Shown: in pieces, positions 21,664 to 31,256 of the stretch | Layout of the letters: every line of letters starts with the position of its first letter | Numbering within the stretch: the first letter of the stretch is position 1 | NCBI GenBank assembly: GCA_040221475.1 | Contig: JAVKEJ010000052.1 | Location: 124,001 to 188,000 of the forward strand | Length of the DNA stretch: 64,000 nt | From: WLXB01 sp040221475 | GTDB taxonomy: Bacteria > Pseudomonadota > Alphaproteobacteria > Rhodospirillales > Rhodospirillaceae | Reading direction: 5' to 3' | Translations under genes and position numbers: made by a program | Notes under the pieces: generated by a model | Told to the model about the DNA's origin: nothing | Database searches by the model: none | Seen by the model: only the letters and a program-made list of their open reading frames with translations

Positions 21664-24330
21664 ATGGGCAAAACGAACGATGTTCGCGCGACTTTTCTAA
21701 ATTACTTTGCGCGCCACGGTCATGAAATTGTTGGGTCGAGCCCTCTTGTGCCTCGTAATGATCCGACGTTGATGTTTACCAATGCTGGAATGGTGCAGTT
21801 TAAGGATGTCTTCACTGGCAATGAAACGCGCCCCTATTCAACAGCGACGACATCACAGAAGTGCGTGCGCGCTGGCGGCAAACACAATGATCTGGATAAC
21901 GTTGGTTACACCGTTCGGCATCACACATTTTTTGAGATGCTAGGTAATTTCTCGTTTGGAGATTACTTTAAAGAGCAGGCCATCAAACTAGCATGGGATT
22001 TGGTGACTCAGGAATTCGATCTTCCCATAGAACGCCTTCTCGTTACCGTTCACTCCAGCGATGAAGAAGCGGCCGAGTTGTGGCGTAAAATTGCCGGTTT
22101 GCCGGACTCTAAGATTATCCGCATTCCCACGTCAGATAATTTTTGGGCCATGGGCGAAACTGGGCCGTGTGGTCCATGCACTGAAATTTTCTTCGATCAC
22201 GGCGACCATATTCCTGGTGGTCCACCTGGCTCTCCTGATGAAGATGGAGACCGTTTCGTTGAAATTTGGAATCTCGTCTTTATGCAGTACGAGCAACTTT
22301 CTGCGGACGAACGGATTGACCTACCAAAGCCCAGTGTTGATACGGGGATGGGTTTGGAGCGTACGACAGCCGTTCTGCAAGGGACAAATGATAATTATGC
22401 GATTGACCTGATCCGCTCTCTTATCGAGGCCACCGCTTCAGCTGCTGGGACAGACCCAGACGGTAAAGATGCGGTATCACATCGCGTTATTGCTGATCAT
22501 CTGCGTGCGTCAGGATTTTTGATTTCCGATGGCGTGTTGCCGTCTAATGAAGGGCGCGGCTATGTGTTAAGGCGTATCATGCGGCGCGCCATGCGCCACG
22601 CCCACCTCATGGGATGTACTGAACCTTTACTTCATCGCTTAGTGCCCGCTCTTATAGCGCAGATGGGTGTGCAGTATCCAGAATTGGAGCGCGCACAGGC
22701 TTTGGTTTCTGAAACCCTTCTTCTTGAAGAAACGCGCTTTAAGAACATGTTGGATCGCGGTCTGAAATTATTAGACGAAGAGACCAAAGACCTGCAAACC
22801 GGCCATAAGCTCTCAGGGGGTGTCGCCTTCAAGCTTTATGACACATATGGTTTTCCGCTTGATTTGACACAGGATGCTTTGCGCCCTAGAGGGATTACAG
22901 TTGATACAGACGGCTTTGCGACGGCTATGGAGCGTCAGCGTGAAGAGGCGCGTAAGGCGTGGACTGGGTCTGGCGAAGCCGCGACAGATAAAGTTTGGTT
23001 TGAGTTGCGTGAAAAAGTTGGTGGCTCTGATTTCTTAGGGTACGCGACCGAAACGGCCCAAGGTAAAATTGTTGCCTTGGTTGTTGATGGCGCTGTTGTT
23101 ACGTCTGCAGAGGCGGGGCAATCCATAGCGCTTCTCGCCAATCAAACGCCTTTCTATGGCGAGTCCGGTGGCCAAGTTGGAGATACCGGCTCCATCACAA
23201 CGGTTGGTGGCGCCGTTATCAAGATTACGGATACACAAAAGAAATTGGACTCACTGCATGTCCATCTTGGCAAAGTTGAGAGCGGTGTCATTAAGTTAGA
23301 ACAAGACGCAATTTTTCAAGTGAATGGGCAACGGCGGGCATCTGTGCGTGGGCATCATTCTGCAACCCACCTCTTACATGCTGCGTTACGGCAAGTGCTA
23401 GGAGATCACGTGACCCAAAAGGGTTCACTTGTTACCGATGAACGGCTCAGGTTTGATGTGAGCCATCCAAAGCCTCTGACCAGCGCTGAGGTGGCACAAG
23501 TGGAAAAAATAGTGAACGCACAAATACGTGCGAATGCATCTGTGAGCACGAAGCTGATGGACCCTGAAGGGGCAATTCAGGCTGGAGCAATGGCGTTGTT
23601 CGGTGAGAAATATGGAGACGAAGTGCGTGTTGTTGCTATGGGGACACAAGAAGATAGCACCCAGCCTCAATACTCAGTTGAGCTTTGTGGAGGGACTCAC
23701 GTCTCGCGAACCGGGGATATTGGTCTGTTTAAGGTTATTGATGAGTCTGCCGTGGCGTCAGGCGTACGTCGCATTGAGGCTGTGACTGGCATGGCCGCCG
23801 AGGCTTGGGTGGCAGATCAGCAAAATCTGGTTGGTCGAGCTGCTGAGGCATTAAAGGTTGCACCGCGTGATCTGCCGGAGCGAATCGCGGCTTTACTGGA
23901 CGACCGCCGAAAACTCGAGCGTGAGATCTCTGATTTGCGGAAAAAGCTGGTCACCAGCGGGAGCGGCGGATCCACCAAGCAAGATTTCAAAGATGTTGCC
24001 GGTATTGCGTTTTCCGGGCGCGTCCTTGATGGCGTTCCTGCTAAGGACTTAAAGGGGTTGGCTGATGAAATTATGCAATCCCTTGGCACAGGCGTTGTCG
24101 CGTTGGTCTCCGTGGCTGATTCCAAAGCGTCACTAGTTGTGAATGTTGCAAGGGACCTGACTGATAGAGTTGATGCGGTCGCTCTCGTCAGAGCAGGCTC
24201 GGAGGCTGTTGGCGGCAAGGGGGGCGGTGGGCGTCCTGATATGGCGCAAGCTGGAGGTCCAGATGGTGATAAGGCCGAAGATGCCCTTCTGGGCATTGAA
24301 AACGCTCTAAGAGCGGCTTTTGAGTCCTAA
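21664..24330 (+). CDS. alaS: Alanyl-tRNA synthetase
   Basis: AlaRS charges tRNA-Ala and clears mischarged Ser/Gly. I choose ATG 21664 (888 residues), because MGKTNDVRATFLNYFARHGHE begins at the usual family distance from the first conserved helix; a GTG at 21637 and ATG at 21655 are in the same frame. The catalytic domain has SSPLVPRNDPTLMFTNAGM and GPCGPCTEIFFDHG; the editing domain has the metal-binding HSATH and CGGTH motifs; a C-Ala domain ends with GGKGGGGRPDMAQAGG. Length is normal. No T-box or other leader structure was recognised in the 206 bases upstream. Confidence 0.97.
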   Translation: MGKTNDVRATFLNYFARHGHEIVGSSPLVPRNDPTLMFTNAGMVQFKDVFTGNETRPYSTATTSQKCVRAGGKHNDLDNVGYTVRHHTFFEMLGNFSFGDYFKEQAIKLAWDLVTQEFDLPIERLLVTVHSSDEEAAELWRKIAGLPDSKIIRIPTSDNFWAMGETGPCGPCTEIFFDHGDHIPGGPPGSPDEDGDRFVEIWNLVFMQYEQLSADERIDLPKPSVDTGMGLERTTAVLQGTNDNYAIDLIRSLIEATASAAGTDPDGKDAVSHRVIADHLRASGFLISDGVLPSNEGRGYVLRRIMRRAMRHAHLMGCTEPLLHRLVPALIAQMGVQYPELERAQALVSETLLLEETRFKNMLDRGLKLLDEETKDLQTGHKLSGGVAFKLYDTYGFPLDLTQDALRPRGITVDTDGFATAMERQREEARKAWTGSGEAATDKVWFELREKVGGSDFLGYATETAQGKIVALVVDGAVVTSAEAGQSIALLANQTPFYGESGGQVGDTGSITTVGGAVIKITDTQKKLDSLHVHLGKVESGVIKLEQDAIFQVNGQRRASVRGHHSATHLLHAALRQVLGDHVTQKGSLVTDERLRFDVSHPKPLTSAEVAQVEKIVNAQIRANASVSTKLMDPEGAIQAGAMALFGEKYGDEVRVVAMGTQEDSTQPQYSVELCGGTHVSRTGDIGLFKVIDESAVASGVRRIEAVTGMAAEAWVADQQNLVGRAAEALKVAPRDLPERIAALLDDRRKLEREISDLRKKLVTSGSGGSTKQDFKDVAGIAFSGRVLDGVPAKDLKGLADEIMQSLGTGVVALVSVADSKASLVVNVARDLTDRVDAVALVRAGSEAVGGKGGGGRPDMAQAGGPDGDKAEDALLGIENALRAAFES

Positions 24331-24404
24331 AAATGATTAAAAAACAAAGCACTACGTCCTATGTTGCATAGCGATAAATTATTTGTTGCAGTGCAATATA
24401 TTTC

Positions 24405-24433
24405 TTGACGCTAAGCCCTGAACACCCTATATA
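24405..24433 (+). promoter_or_regulatory. Strong sigma-70 promoter of the phasin gene
   Basis: TTGACG and TATATA are separated by exactly 17 bases, close to the ideal housekeeping promoter. Transcription would start near 24440, leaving a leader of about 100 bases before the phasin start at 24541. High expression fits a granule-coat protein. Confidence 0.65.
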
Positions 24434-24540
24434 TATCGCACTGCAGCATAGACGACTGCATAACGAAATGCACGGCGCTGCGCCCATACTTGAATTAGGT
24501 TGCGCAGACCAGAACCGGCACGAACAAAAGGATGAATGTT

Positions 24541-24921
24541 ATGAACACCTACGAAGATATGGTCGCTTTCAACCAAAACAACATCGACGCCTTTGTTGCC
24601 AGCAGCACAGCTGTTGCTAAGGGTTTTGAGCAACTGACGAAGCAATACGTTGCTTTCGCAAGTGAAAGCTTTGAGGACGCTGTTGAAGCCAGCAAAAAAA
24701 TTGCAACTGCAAAAACTGTGAATGAAGCTGTTGACTTGCAAACTAAAATTGCCAAGACCAGCTGGGAAAAAGCTGTAGCCGAAGGCAAGAAGATCACAGA
24801 CCTCTCAACTGGTATCTTCAAAGAAGCCTCTGCTCCGATCTCAGATCGCGTTCAAGCCTCTGTTGATGTTGCAACAGAGTCTGCAAAAAAAGCGACTAAA
24901 GCGGCCAAAAAAGCCGCCTAA
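24541..24921 (+). CDS. Phasin family protein
   Basis: Phasins coat polyhydroxyalkanoate granules. The 126-residue protein is helical throughout, with AFNQNNIDAFVASSTAVAKGFEQLTKQYVAF and a second half SWEKAVAEGKKITDLSTGIFKEASAPISDR, and ends in a Lys/Ala-rich tail, as in phasin_2-type proteins. I choose ATG 24541 since AAAAGGA lies eight bases before it; ATG 24532 directly abuts that site. It has its own strong promoter and terminator. No PHA synthase is in the window, so binding to PHA granules rests on the family. Confidence 0.85.
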   Translation: MNTYEDMVAFNQNNIDAFVASSTAVAKGFEQLTKQYVAFASESFEDAVEASKKIATAKTVNEAVDLQTKIAKTSWEKAVAEGKKITDLSTGIFKEASAPISDRVQASVDVATESAKKATKAAKKAA

Positions 24922-24953
24922 ATCCCTCCCTCCCTCTATGTTGGGTAGCCTTG

Positions 24954-24986
24954 AAAGGCCCGGTAACTCCGGGCCTTTCTTGTTTT
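24954..24986 (+). terminator. Intrinsic terminator of the phasin gene
   Basis: AAAGGCCCGG and CCGGGCCTTT form a perfect 10-bp stem with a 5-base loop (TAACT), followed by CTTGTTTT. It lies 33 bases after the phasin stop. Confidence 0.88.
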
Positions 24987-25158
24987 ATGGCCATAAGAGT
25001 CTGTATTAAGCCTATGGAGCTTGTTACATTCGCTTACACAAATCTGATCAGTCTGACACAAAGCCGATACGATTCTTGTCTATGATGCTAATCTTTCGCA
25101 CGGTAGTCCCGTGGGGCGTTTCTGTCTTGAAAGTAGCAATGAAAGTTTAGGCGAGACT

Positions 25159-26484
25159 ATGACCGACGGAAGATTAAAAGGCGGTACCCAAGAGCCAAAC
25201 CCAGGGCCTACTCCAGAAATGGCTCAGAAACTCGGGCTGAACGCAGAGTCCGGTGGTTTTCTTACACGCTATAAATGGCTCTTAGGTGGATTAGCCCTTT
25301 TATTACTAGCGGCTTTCTTTGTGGTGCAGTTTAACTCAGGTCCGGCCGAGGTGACATTCCGAACTGCTCCGGTCGAACGCGGTGACTTAACTGTCAGGGT
25401 TACAGCTACAGGAACCATACAACCTCTCAATCAAGTTGATGTCGGCGCAGAGATTTCAGGTCTTATAGAGGCCGTCAATGTAGATTTTAATGACCGTGTA
25501 TCCCTGGGGCAGAGCTTGGCAACTATGGATAAGGATCAGTTATCCGCCCGCGTGCGTCAGTCTGAAGCGCAACTGATTTCTGCCAAGGCAAAAGTCGAAG
25601 AAGCTAAAGCCAATGAGCTTGAGGCTCGAAATAACCTTAAACGGGCGGAAAGCCTTCATGTGCAGGGAAATGTCTCTGAACAGTCGTTGGACAATGCCAA
25701 GGCCGCTAGCGCACGGGCCCGCGCTGTGCTTGCCAGCGTAAATGCCCAAGTGACTGTGGCTGAAGCTAATCTAGCAGCGGATCAAACGAACCTCGCTAAA
25801 ACCGATATTACGGCACCGATTGATGGTATTGTTTTGACCCGTCAGGTGGAACCGGGACAAACAGTTGCAGCTTCCCTGCAGACTCCAGTGCTTTTTACAT
25901 TAGCTGAAGATTTGTCTGCCATGAAACTGGTTGTTGATATTGATGAAGCTGATATCGGACAGGTGAAAGAAGGCCAGGAAGCATCTTTTTCGGTTGATGC
26001 TTATGCGGGGCGTGTGTTTCCCGCGACTATTACGTCTGTTCGTTTTGCGCCAAAAAATGAAAACGGTGTGGTCACCTATGAAGCGTTGTTGTCTGTCGAC
26101 AACAGCGACCTTGCGCTACGTCCAGGCATGACAGCGACAGCAACGATCACAACCGCGAACCGCGAAGGGGCTCTGCTTGTACCTTACGCAGCGCTGCGCT
26201 TCACACCTCCGCTCCCCGAGCGTGAGTCGGAGGAGGCCGCACCTAACCGTGCCGGGCCGCCGGGTCTGATGGGCATGATGATGCCACGGTTCAGCCGCAA
26301 CCGGGATGGCCGCCAGACACCGCTTCAATCAGGTGCGCCGGGCCGGGTATGGGTTATGGAGCAAGGCCGTCCGAAGCCGGTTCTGGTTGATGTCGGCCTG
26401 CTGGATGGGGAACGCGCCGAAGTTGTCGCCGAAGGGCTGACTGAGGGCACGGCCGTGATTATCGGCATTCAGGCGGCTGGGTGA
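25159..26484 (+). CDS. MacA-like periplasmic adaptor of an ABC efflux system
   Basis: This membrane-fusion protein links an inner-membrane ABC exporter to an outer-membrane channel. I start it at ATG 25159 (441 residues); an upstream GTG at 25111 lacks a ribosome-binding site. It has one membrane helix (about residues 38-56), a split lipoyl/biotinyl-like domain with GTIQPLNQVDVGAEISGLIEAV, a coiled-coil hairpin (about 130-210), and a beta-barrel with VPYAALRFTPP. A Gly/Pro/Met-rich insert (around GPPGLMGMMMPRF) interrupts the last domain. Its stop TGA overlaps the ATG of the ATPase gene. The substrate is unknown. Confidence 0.9.
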   Translation: MTDGRLKGGTQEPNPGPTPEMAQKLGLNAESGGFLTRYKWLLGGLALLLLAAFFVVQFNSGPAEVTFRTAPVERGDLTVRVTATGTIQPLNQVDVGAEISGLIEAVNVDFNDRVSLGQSLATMDKDQLSARVRQSEAQLISAKAKVEEAKANELEARNNLKRAESLHVQGNVSEQSLDNAKAASARARAVLASVNAQVTVAEANLAADQTNLAKTDITAPIDGIVLTRQVEPGQTVAASLQTPVLFTLAEDLSAMKLVVDIDEADIGQVKEGQEASFSVDAYAGRVFPATITSVRFAPKNENGVVTYEALLSVDNSDLALRPGMTATATITTANREGALLVPYAALRFTPPLPERESEEAAPNRAGPPGLMGMMMPRFSRNRDGRQTPLQSGAPGRVWVMEQGRPKPVLVDVGLLDGERAEVVAEGLTEGTAVIIGIQAAG

Positions 26485-27206
26485 TGAGCGATCTTTCGAC
26501 CAAGGTTTACGCGGGGCCGGTCGTTGCCTTCGACCATGTGGCAAAGGTGTATGGCGAAGGCGACACAGCCGTTCGGGCGTTAGATGACGTGAGCTTTGAA
26601 ATCCATGCCGGTGAATTTATTGCGGTGATGGGGGCAAGCGGCTCGGGCAAATCAACCACGATGAATATTCTGGGCTGCCTGGATACACCCACCAGCGGTC
26701 AGTATTTGTTTAAAGGGGTTGATGTCAAAACCCTGACACGGGATCAACGGGCCTTATTGCGCCGGCATTATCTGGGTTTTGTGTTTCAGGGGTTTAACCT
26801 GCTGTCGCGCACAACGGCGCTGGAAAATCTCGAGCTCCCGCTGATTTATCGCCGGATTTCGAAATCTGAACGGCGTGATATGGCGATGGACGCCTTGCAT
26901 GCTGTCGGCCTGCAAAACCGCGAACATCATACCGCTGCCGAATTATCCGGCGGTCAACAACAGCGGGTTGCCATCGCCCGCGCCATGGTGACGAAGCCGT
27001 CTCTCTTGTTGGCTGATGAGCCGACCGGCAACCTCGATACGGCTCGCAGCCTGGAAATTATGGAACTTCTCACCGCGCTCAACCAGGAACAAGGGTTAAC
27101 CATCGTTCTGGTCACGCACGAAAATGAGGTGGCTGCATTTGCCCGCCGTCGTTTAGAGTTCCGGGATGGCAATATTGTTCACGAGTCCCGCTCCGAGGCG
27201 GCATAG
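26484..27206 (+). CDS. ABC exporter ATP-binding protein (MacB/LolD type)
   Basis: The 240-residue ATPase has Walker A GASGSGKST, a Q-loop in LGFVFQGFNLL, the ABC signature LSGGQQQRVAIARA, Walker B LLLADEPTGNLDT and the switch His in LVTHENE. It is of the class that drives FtsX-like permeases (MacB, LolD, YknY). ATG 26484 overlaps the adaptor stop by one base; a GTG lies three bases earlier. The permease follows after nine bases, so ATPase and permease are separate, unlike E. coli MacB where they are fused. Confidence 0.93.
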   Translation: MSDLSTKVYAGPVVAFDHVAKVYGEGDTAVRALDDVSFEIHAGEFIAVMGASGSGKSTTMNILGCLDTPTSGQYLFKGVDVKTLTRDQRALLRRHYLGFVFQGFNLLSRTTALENLELPLIYRRISKSERRDMAMDALHAVGLQNREHHTAAELSGGQQQRVAIARAMVTKPSLLLADEPTGNLDTARSLEIMELLTALNQEQGLTIVLVTHENEVAAFARRRLEFRDGNIVHESRSEAA

Positions 27207-27215
27207 GAAACCAGT

Positions 27216-28421
27216 ATGATTGGTAACATTCTGCTTTTATCTCTGCGCGAAATTCAACGCAACGTATTGCGGTCGATCTTGACGACGCTTGGCATCGTGA
27301 TTGGTGTGGCTGCGGTGATTGTGGTTGTCACCCTCGGTGCCGGAACCAAGGCCCAGGTCCAAACGGAAATCTCAAAGCTTGGCAGTACCATGTTAACGGT
27401 CTTTCCAGGCCAGAGAAGACATGGAGGCGCGTCGCAAGTAGCCCCCCCGTTTGAGATGGAAGATGTTACGGCGCTGCGTCGTGAAACAAGCATGTTATCG
27501 AGCGTGGCACCGATGTCCATTCAAAGACAGGTGGTTGTCTATGGGAATGGTAATCGCCGAGCTCAAGTTGTCGGGACTGACCGGGACTTCGTAAATGTGC
27601 GGAACTGGGATTTGGCTGCGGGGCGGATGTTTTCTCCGTCAGAGGAGCAGTCCGGCAAATCGGTCTGTATTATTGGGGAGACCGTGCGCAAGGAGTTGTT
27701 TAAAGACGAAGCTTACCTGGGCAATGTTCTGCGCATTGGTCGCGCCTCTTGTGAAGTGATCGGCCTGTTGGAACCAAAGGGCCAGGTTATGTTTTCAGGC
27801 GATCAGGACGATGTTGTGGTGGTCCCGATCAAGTATTATCAGCGCAGAATTGCCGGCAACACCAACATTGATCAGATTTATGTTGCAGCCCTGGACGACA
27901 CACTGGTGGATGCGGCCCAGTCAGAAGTTGAAATGATCATGCGCGAACGCCGTCCGTCTCAACCCGGCGCAGAGGATATGTTCTCGGTGCGCGGCGTGCA
28001 GGAAATGTCGACAGCCTTTCAAAGTTCTACGGCGGTCATGACCGGCTTTCTGTCTGCCATTGCGGCCATAAGCCTGTTGGTTGGCGGCATCGGCATCATG
28101 AACATTATGCTGGTGTCGGTGACAGAGCGCACGCGTGAGATTGGGATTCGCATGGCCATTGGTGCGCGTGAGAAAGAGGTCTTGCTGCAGTTTCTCGTTG
28201 AAGCGGCAATGCTGGCTGGTTTTGGTGGGCTTGTTGGCATTGCCCTTGGTTTGGGTGGCGCACTTGCTTTGGCCCCGCTTCTGAATGTCCCCTTTATTGT
28301 CCAGCCAGATATGATGGTCATGGCCTTTATATTTTCTGCGGCAGTTGGCGTGATTTTCGGCTATATGCCAGCGCGTCGTGCCGCTCGACTGGATCCTATT
28401 GAAGCGCTGCGTCATGAATAG
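27216..28421 (+). CDS. MacB-like ABC permease (FtsX family)
   Basis: The 401-residue permease has an N-terminal membrane helix (about 20-43), a large periplasmic MacB-type domain (about 50-265) and three C-terminal helices (about 275-305, 325-355, 365-390). SVTERTREIGIRMAIGA, the cytoplasmic coupling segment of FtsX/MacB permeases, and the C-terminal ARRAARLDPIEALRHE are typical. With the adaptor and ATPase it forms a tripartite exporter for which no outer-membrane TolC gene is present nearby. Confidence 0.93.
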   Translation: MIGNILLLSLREIQRNVLRSILTTLGIVIGVAAVIVVVTLGAGTKAQVQTEISKLGSTMLTVFPGQRRHGGASQVAPPFEMEDVTALRRETSMLSSVAPMSIQRQVVVYGNGNRRAQVVGTDRDFVNVRNWDLAAGRMFSPSEEQSGKSVCIIGETVRKELFKDEAYLGNVLRIGRASCEVIGLLEPKGQVMFSGDQDDVVVVPIKYYQRRIAGNTNIDQIYVAALDDTLVDAAQSEVEMIMRERRPSQPGAEDMFSVRGVQEMSTAFQSSTAVMTGFLSAIAAISLLVGGIGIMNIMLVSVTERTREIGIRMAIGAREKEVLLQFLVEAAMLAGFGGLVGIALGLGGALALAPLLNVPFIVQPDMMVMAFIFSAAVGVIFGYMPARRAARLDPIEALRHE

Positions 28422-28469
28422 TTTATGCTGGATCAGGGCCCCACAGTCATTCTTCACCGGCCTTAAACT

Positions 28470-28970
28470 TTAGTCGTCGCTTGATGGGTCTCTCTCAATC
28501 AAGTTAATCAAAATCTCGTCGGGGTCGCGGAACGTCATTTCTCGTTGTCCGCGTTGGGCAGTTTTGACCGCACCATCTTCGATATCCACCTCCAGGTGCG
28601 TAGGTGGGCAAAGCACTACGCTGCCAGCGTCCATCAGGCGTCTGTGAATAATGTCGAGATTTCCACAGTAAAATACCAGACAGCCTTCTCCGGCATTGCA
28701 AACGTCTAAGCGGCGATGAATGGGGGGCGGCGCAGGGTCGGTGAGTTCGAATAGTCCAACCATCCCTTTGTTAAAGCCAGCAGATCTTAGAATCTTGTAT
28801 CGCACATTGGTTTCGGGGGGCATACCTAGTAGTTTTGTTGCTGCGGCATGCTGCAACTCGCCTTGGGCATATACATCTTCTAACTCGAAGACTTCTTTAT
28901 AAAAAGCTGCTGATTTATCAAGGTTGCGAACAAATAGTGCCGTTCGTACCATTGGACTAATCAGTGACAT
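28470..28970 (-). CDS. VOC (glyoxalase/dioxygenase superfamily) protein
   Basis: The 166-residue protein has the paired beta-alpha-beta-beta-beta units of the vicinal oxygen chelate fold: VRTALFVRNLDKSAAFYKEVFELE at the N-terminus and LVFYCGNLDIIHRRLMDAG with REMTFRDPDEILINLIE at the C-terminus. Members bind a metal and act on small molecules (glyoxalases, dioxygenases, resistance proteins); the substrate is not evident. I start it at ATG 28970, with GGGAG seven bases upstream, rather than at the earlier ATG 29042. Confidence 0.82.
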   Translation of the reverse strand: MSLISPMVRTALFVRNLDKSAAFYKEVFELEDVYAQGELQHAAATKLLGMPPETNVRYKILRSAGFNKGMVGLFELTDPAPPPIHRRLDVCNAGEGCLVFYCGNLDIIHRRLMDAGSVVLCPPTHLEVDIEDGAVKTAQRGQREMTFRDPDEILINLIERDPSSDD

Positions 28971-29032
28971 AGTTAATCTCCCACGTTTCCAAAGGTGTCC
29001 AGAGATAGAATCACTCTCCCTTAAGAGTGAGT

Positions 29033-29170
29033 ATGACTTCAAAACAGTTGCAGGCGCTAGATGGTGAGGACTTGGAAGATCATTTTGGTTCGCTGCGCGT
29101 TAGGCCAATGGATGCTTCCCAGGGGCTGGATGAAATCGCAATAGGGCGTTATACCCGAAGAACTTTATAA
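29033..29170 (+). CDS. Possible 45-residue small protein before leuC
   Basis: ATG 29033 to TAA 29170 encodes 45 residues starting MTSKQLQALDGEDLEDHFGS, soluble and mixed-charge. It ends 20 bases before leuC. GAGTGAG could be a weak ribosome-binding site. It has no run of Leu codons, so it does not look like a leucine attenuator peptide. It may be a small gene or chance; I do not recognise it. Confidence 0.3.
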   Translation: MTSKQLQALDGEDLEDHFGSLRVRPMDASQGLDEIAIGRYTRRTL

Positions 29171-29190
29171 ACGTTCCAGGATTAAAAGGT

Positions 29191-30594
29191 ATGGGCCGGA
29201 CACTCATTCAAAAGCTGTGGGACTCCCACACCATTGCAGACCTTGGTGACAACGCATCCCTGCTCTATGTGGACCGTGTTTTCCTTCACGAGCGTACAGG
29301 GTCAGTGTCGCTTAAGGGACTTGAAGCGGCTGGGCACAAGGTGCGAAACCCCGAACAGGTTTTTTGCACGATGGATCACATCGTCGATACGTTGCCCGGC
29401 CGCGGTGACGATACAATTATGCCGTCGGGCAAGGCGTTTATTACAACCACGCGCGATGCCGCTAAGGCGGCTGGAATCACATTGTTTGATATTGGCGATA
29501 ACCGTCAGGGCATTGTGCATGTGGTGTCTGCTGAGCAGGGAATAACCCTGCCGGGTTTTACCCAGGTATGTCCCGATAGTCATACCTGCACCCTCGGCGC
29601 TCTTGGTGCTCTTGCTTGGGGCATTGGCTCCACAGAGGGAGAGCATGCGCTTGCGACCAAAACGCTCGCTGTAAACAAGCCTAAGTCTATGCGGGTCAAT
29701 TTTGATGGCAAACTGGCTTTTGGTGTCACAGCGAAAGATATGATTCTCAATCTCATCGGTGCTTACACGGCTTCAGGTGGCGTTGGTCATGCCATTGAAT
29801 TTACCGGCTCTGCCATTCACACCTTGCCGCAGGAAAACAGGTTCACAGTGTGCAATATGGCGGTTGAGTTTGCTGCCTTTACCGGCGTTATTCCTCCGGA
29901 TGACACAACGTTTGAGTATGTCCATGGCCGTCCCTATGCGCCAACCGGCGAGGTCTGGGACAAGGCATTGTCCTATTGGCGCACGTTAGCCGCGGATGAC
30001 GACGCGACCTATGACAAAGACATCACTATCGACTGCGGCGATATCGTTCCAACCGTCACTTGGGGTACCAGTCCAGGGCATACCACGCGGATTGATGGCG
30101 TCGTTCCGCAGCCCAGCGAAGCCCCGGATGCAAACGCCCGCACATCGTGGGAGCGTGCGTTGGAGTATATGGATGTTAAGCCAGGCCAGCCCCTGGAAGG
30201 ACTGCCCATCGATGCGGCCTTTATTGGGTCGTGTACGAATTCGCGCCTCAGCGATTTGAGAGATGTTGCGCATGTTGTGAAAGGGCATCACGTTGCTAAC
30301 GGGGTGAAGGCCATCATTGTGCCGGGGTCGAGCCAGGTGAAATTGGCGGCCGAGGCGGAAGGGCTGGATAAAGTCTTCACGGACGCCGGTTTTGAATGGC
30401 GAGAAAGTGGATGTTCTATGTGTTTTTATGCAGGGGGGGAGAGCTTTGGCGAACGCGAACGGGTGATCAGCTCGACCAACCGGAATTTTGAAAACCGACA
30501 AGGCCCTAAAACCCGCACCCATTTGGCCAGCCCAACATCTGTCGCCGCGTCTGCCATAGCGGGCAAAATCGCTGACGTTCGGAAGTTGGGGTAG
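29191..30594 (+). CDS. leuC: 3-isopropylmalate dehydratase large subunit LeuC
   Basis: LeuC with LeuD isomerises 2-isopropylmalate to 3-isopropylmalate in leucine synthesis. The 467-residue product has the aconitase-family layout, with MDHIVDTLPGR, VCPDSHTCTLGALGALAWGIG and the 4Fe-4S ligands C348 (GSCTNSR), C408 and C411 (GCSMCFYAG). Length is normal. leuD follows after 11 bases. leuB and leuA are not in the window. Confidence 0.98.
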   Translation: MGRTLIQKLWDSHTIADLGDNASLLYVDRVFLHERTGSVSLKGLEAAGHKVRNPEQVFCTMDHIVDTLPGRGDDTIMPSGKAFITTTRDAAKAAGITLFDIGDNRQGIVHVVSAEQGITLPGFTQVCPDSHTCTLGALGALAWGIGSTEGEHALATKTLAVNKPKSMRVNFDGKLAFGVTAKDMILNLIGAYTASGGVGHAIEFTGSAIHTLPQENRFTVCNMAVEFAAFTGVIPPDDTTFEYVHGRPYAPTGEVWDKALSYWRTLAADDDATYDKDITIDCGDIVPTVTWGTSPGHTTRIDGVVPQPSEAPDANARTSWERALEYMDVKPGQPLEGLPIDAAFIGSCTNSRLSDLRDVAHVVKGHHVANGVKAIIVPGSSQVKLAAEAEGLDKVFTDAGFEWRESGCSMCFYAGGESFGERERVISSTNRNFENRQGPKTRTHLASPTSVAASAIAGKIADVRKLG

Positions 30595-30605
30595 GGGAGC
30601 ACACC

Positions 30606-31238
30606 ATGTCACTGACCATGCAGAAATTTACCACGCTGACCTCAGTTGCTGCGCCGCTGATGCGGGTGAACATTGATACGGATGCCATCATCCCAAGCCG
30701 CGAAATGAAAGGGGTCACCAAAGAAGGCTTGTCGGTTGGCATGTTCGCCAACTGGCGTTATTCGGACGTTGACGCGCGTGAGGAAAACCCCGAGTTCGTG
30801 TTAAATCGTGCCCCCTTTCGCGATGCTGAGATTCTGTTGTCCGGTGAAAACTTCGGCTGTGGCTCTTCCCGGGAGCATGCCGTTTGGGCCTTAAAGGAAT
30901 GGGGCATCCGTTGTGTTATTGCCCCCAGCTTTGGGACGATTTTCTACGGCAACTGTGTGCGCAACGGCATACTGCCGGTTATGCTGCCCGAAGCGGTTGT
31001 TAAAGCCTTCGCAGATATCGCTGAACGTGGTGAAGCTGATGATCAATTGACCATCAACCTGCCCGAGCAGAAGGTCATTGGTTTTGACGGCGACGCGCAT
31101 CCCTTTGAAATTTCACCTGCGGATAAGGAGATGCTGGTCGAGGGCCTGGATCCCATTGGTCTTACGCTTAAACGTGACGCTGAAATCTTGGCGTTCCAAA
31201 AGCAGGATCAAACAGAGCGTCCTTGGGTGTATCTTTAG
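30606..31238 (+). CDS. leuD: 3-isopropylmalate dehydratase small subunit LeuD
   Basis: LeuD is the swivel-domain partner of LeuC. The 210-residue protein has NIDTDAIIPSREMK near the N-terminus, the substrate-loop block ILLSGENFGCGSSREHAVWALKEWGIRCVIAPSFG and NCVRNGILPVML. GGGGAG lies six bases before the ATG. It forms an operon with leuC. Confidence 0.98.
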   Translation: MSLTMQKFTTLTSVAAPLMRVNIDTDAIIPSREMKGVTKEGLSVGMFANWRYSDVDAREENPEFVLNRAPFRDAEILLSGENFGCGSSREHAVWALKEWGIRCVIAPSFGTIFYGNCVRNGILPVMLPEAVVKAFADIAERGEADDQLTINLPEQKVIGFDGDAHPFEISPADKEMLVEGLDPIGLTLKRDAEILAFQKQDQTERPWVYL

Positions 31239-31256
31239 TCCGACTGGGCGCCGCGC

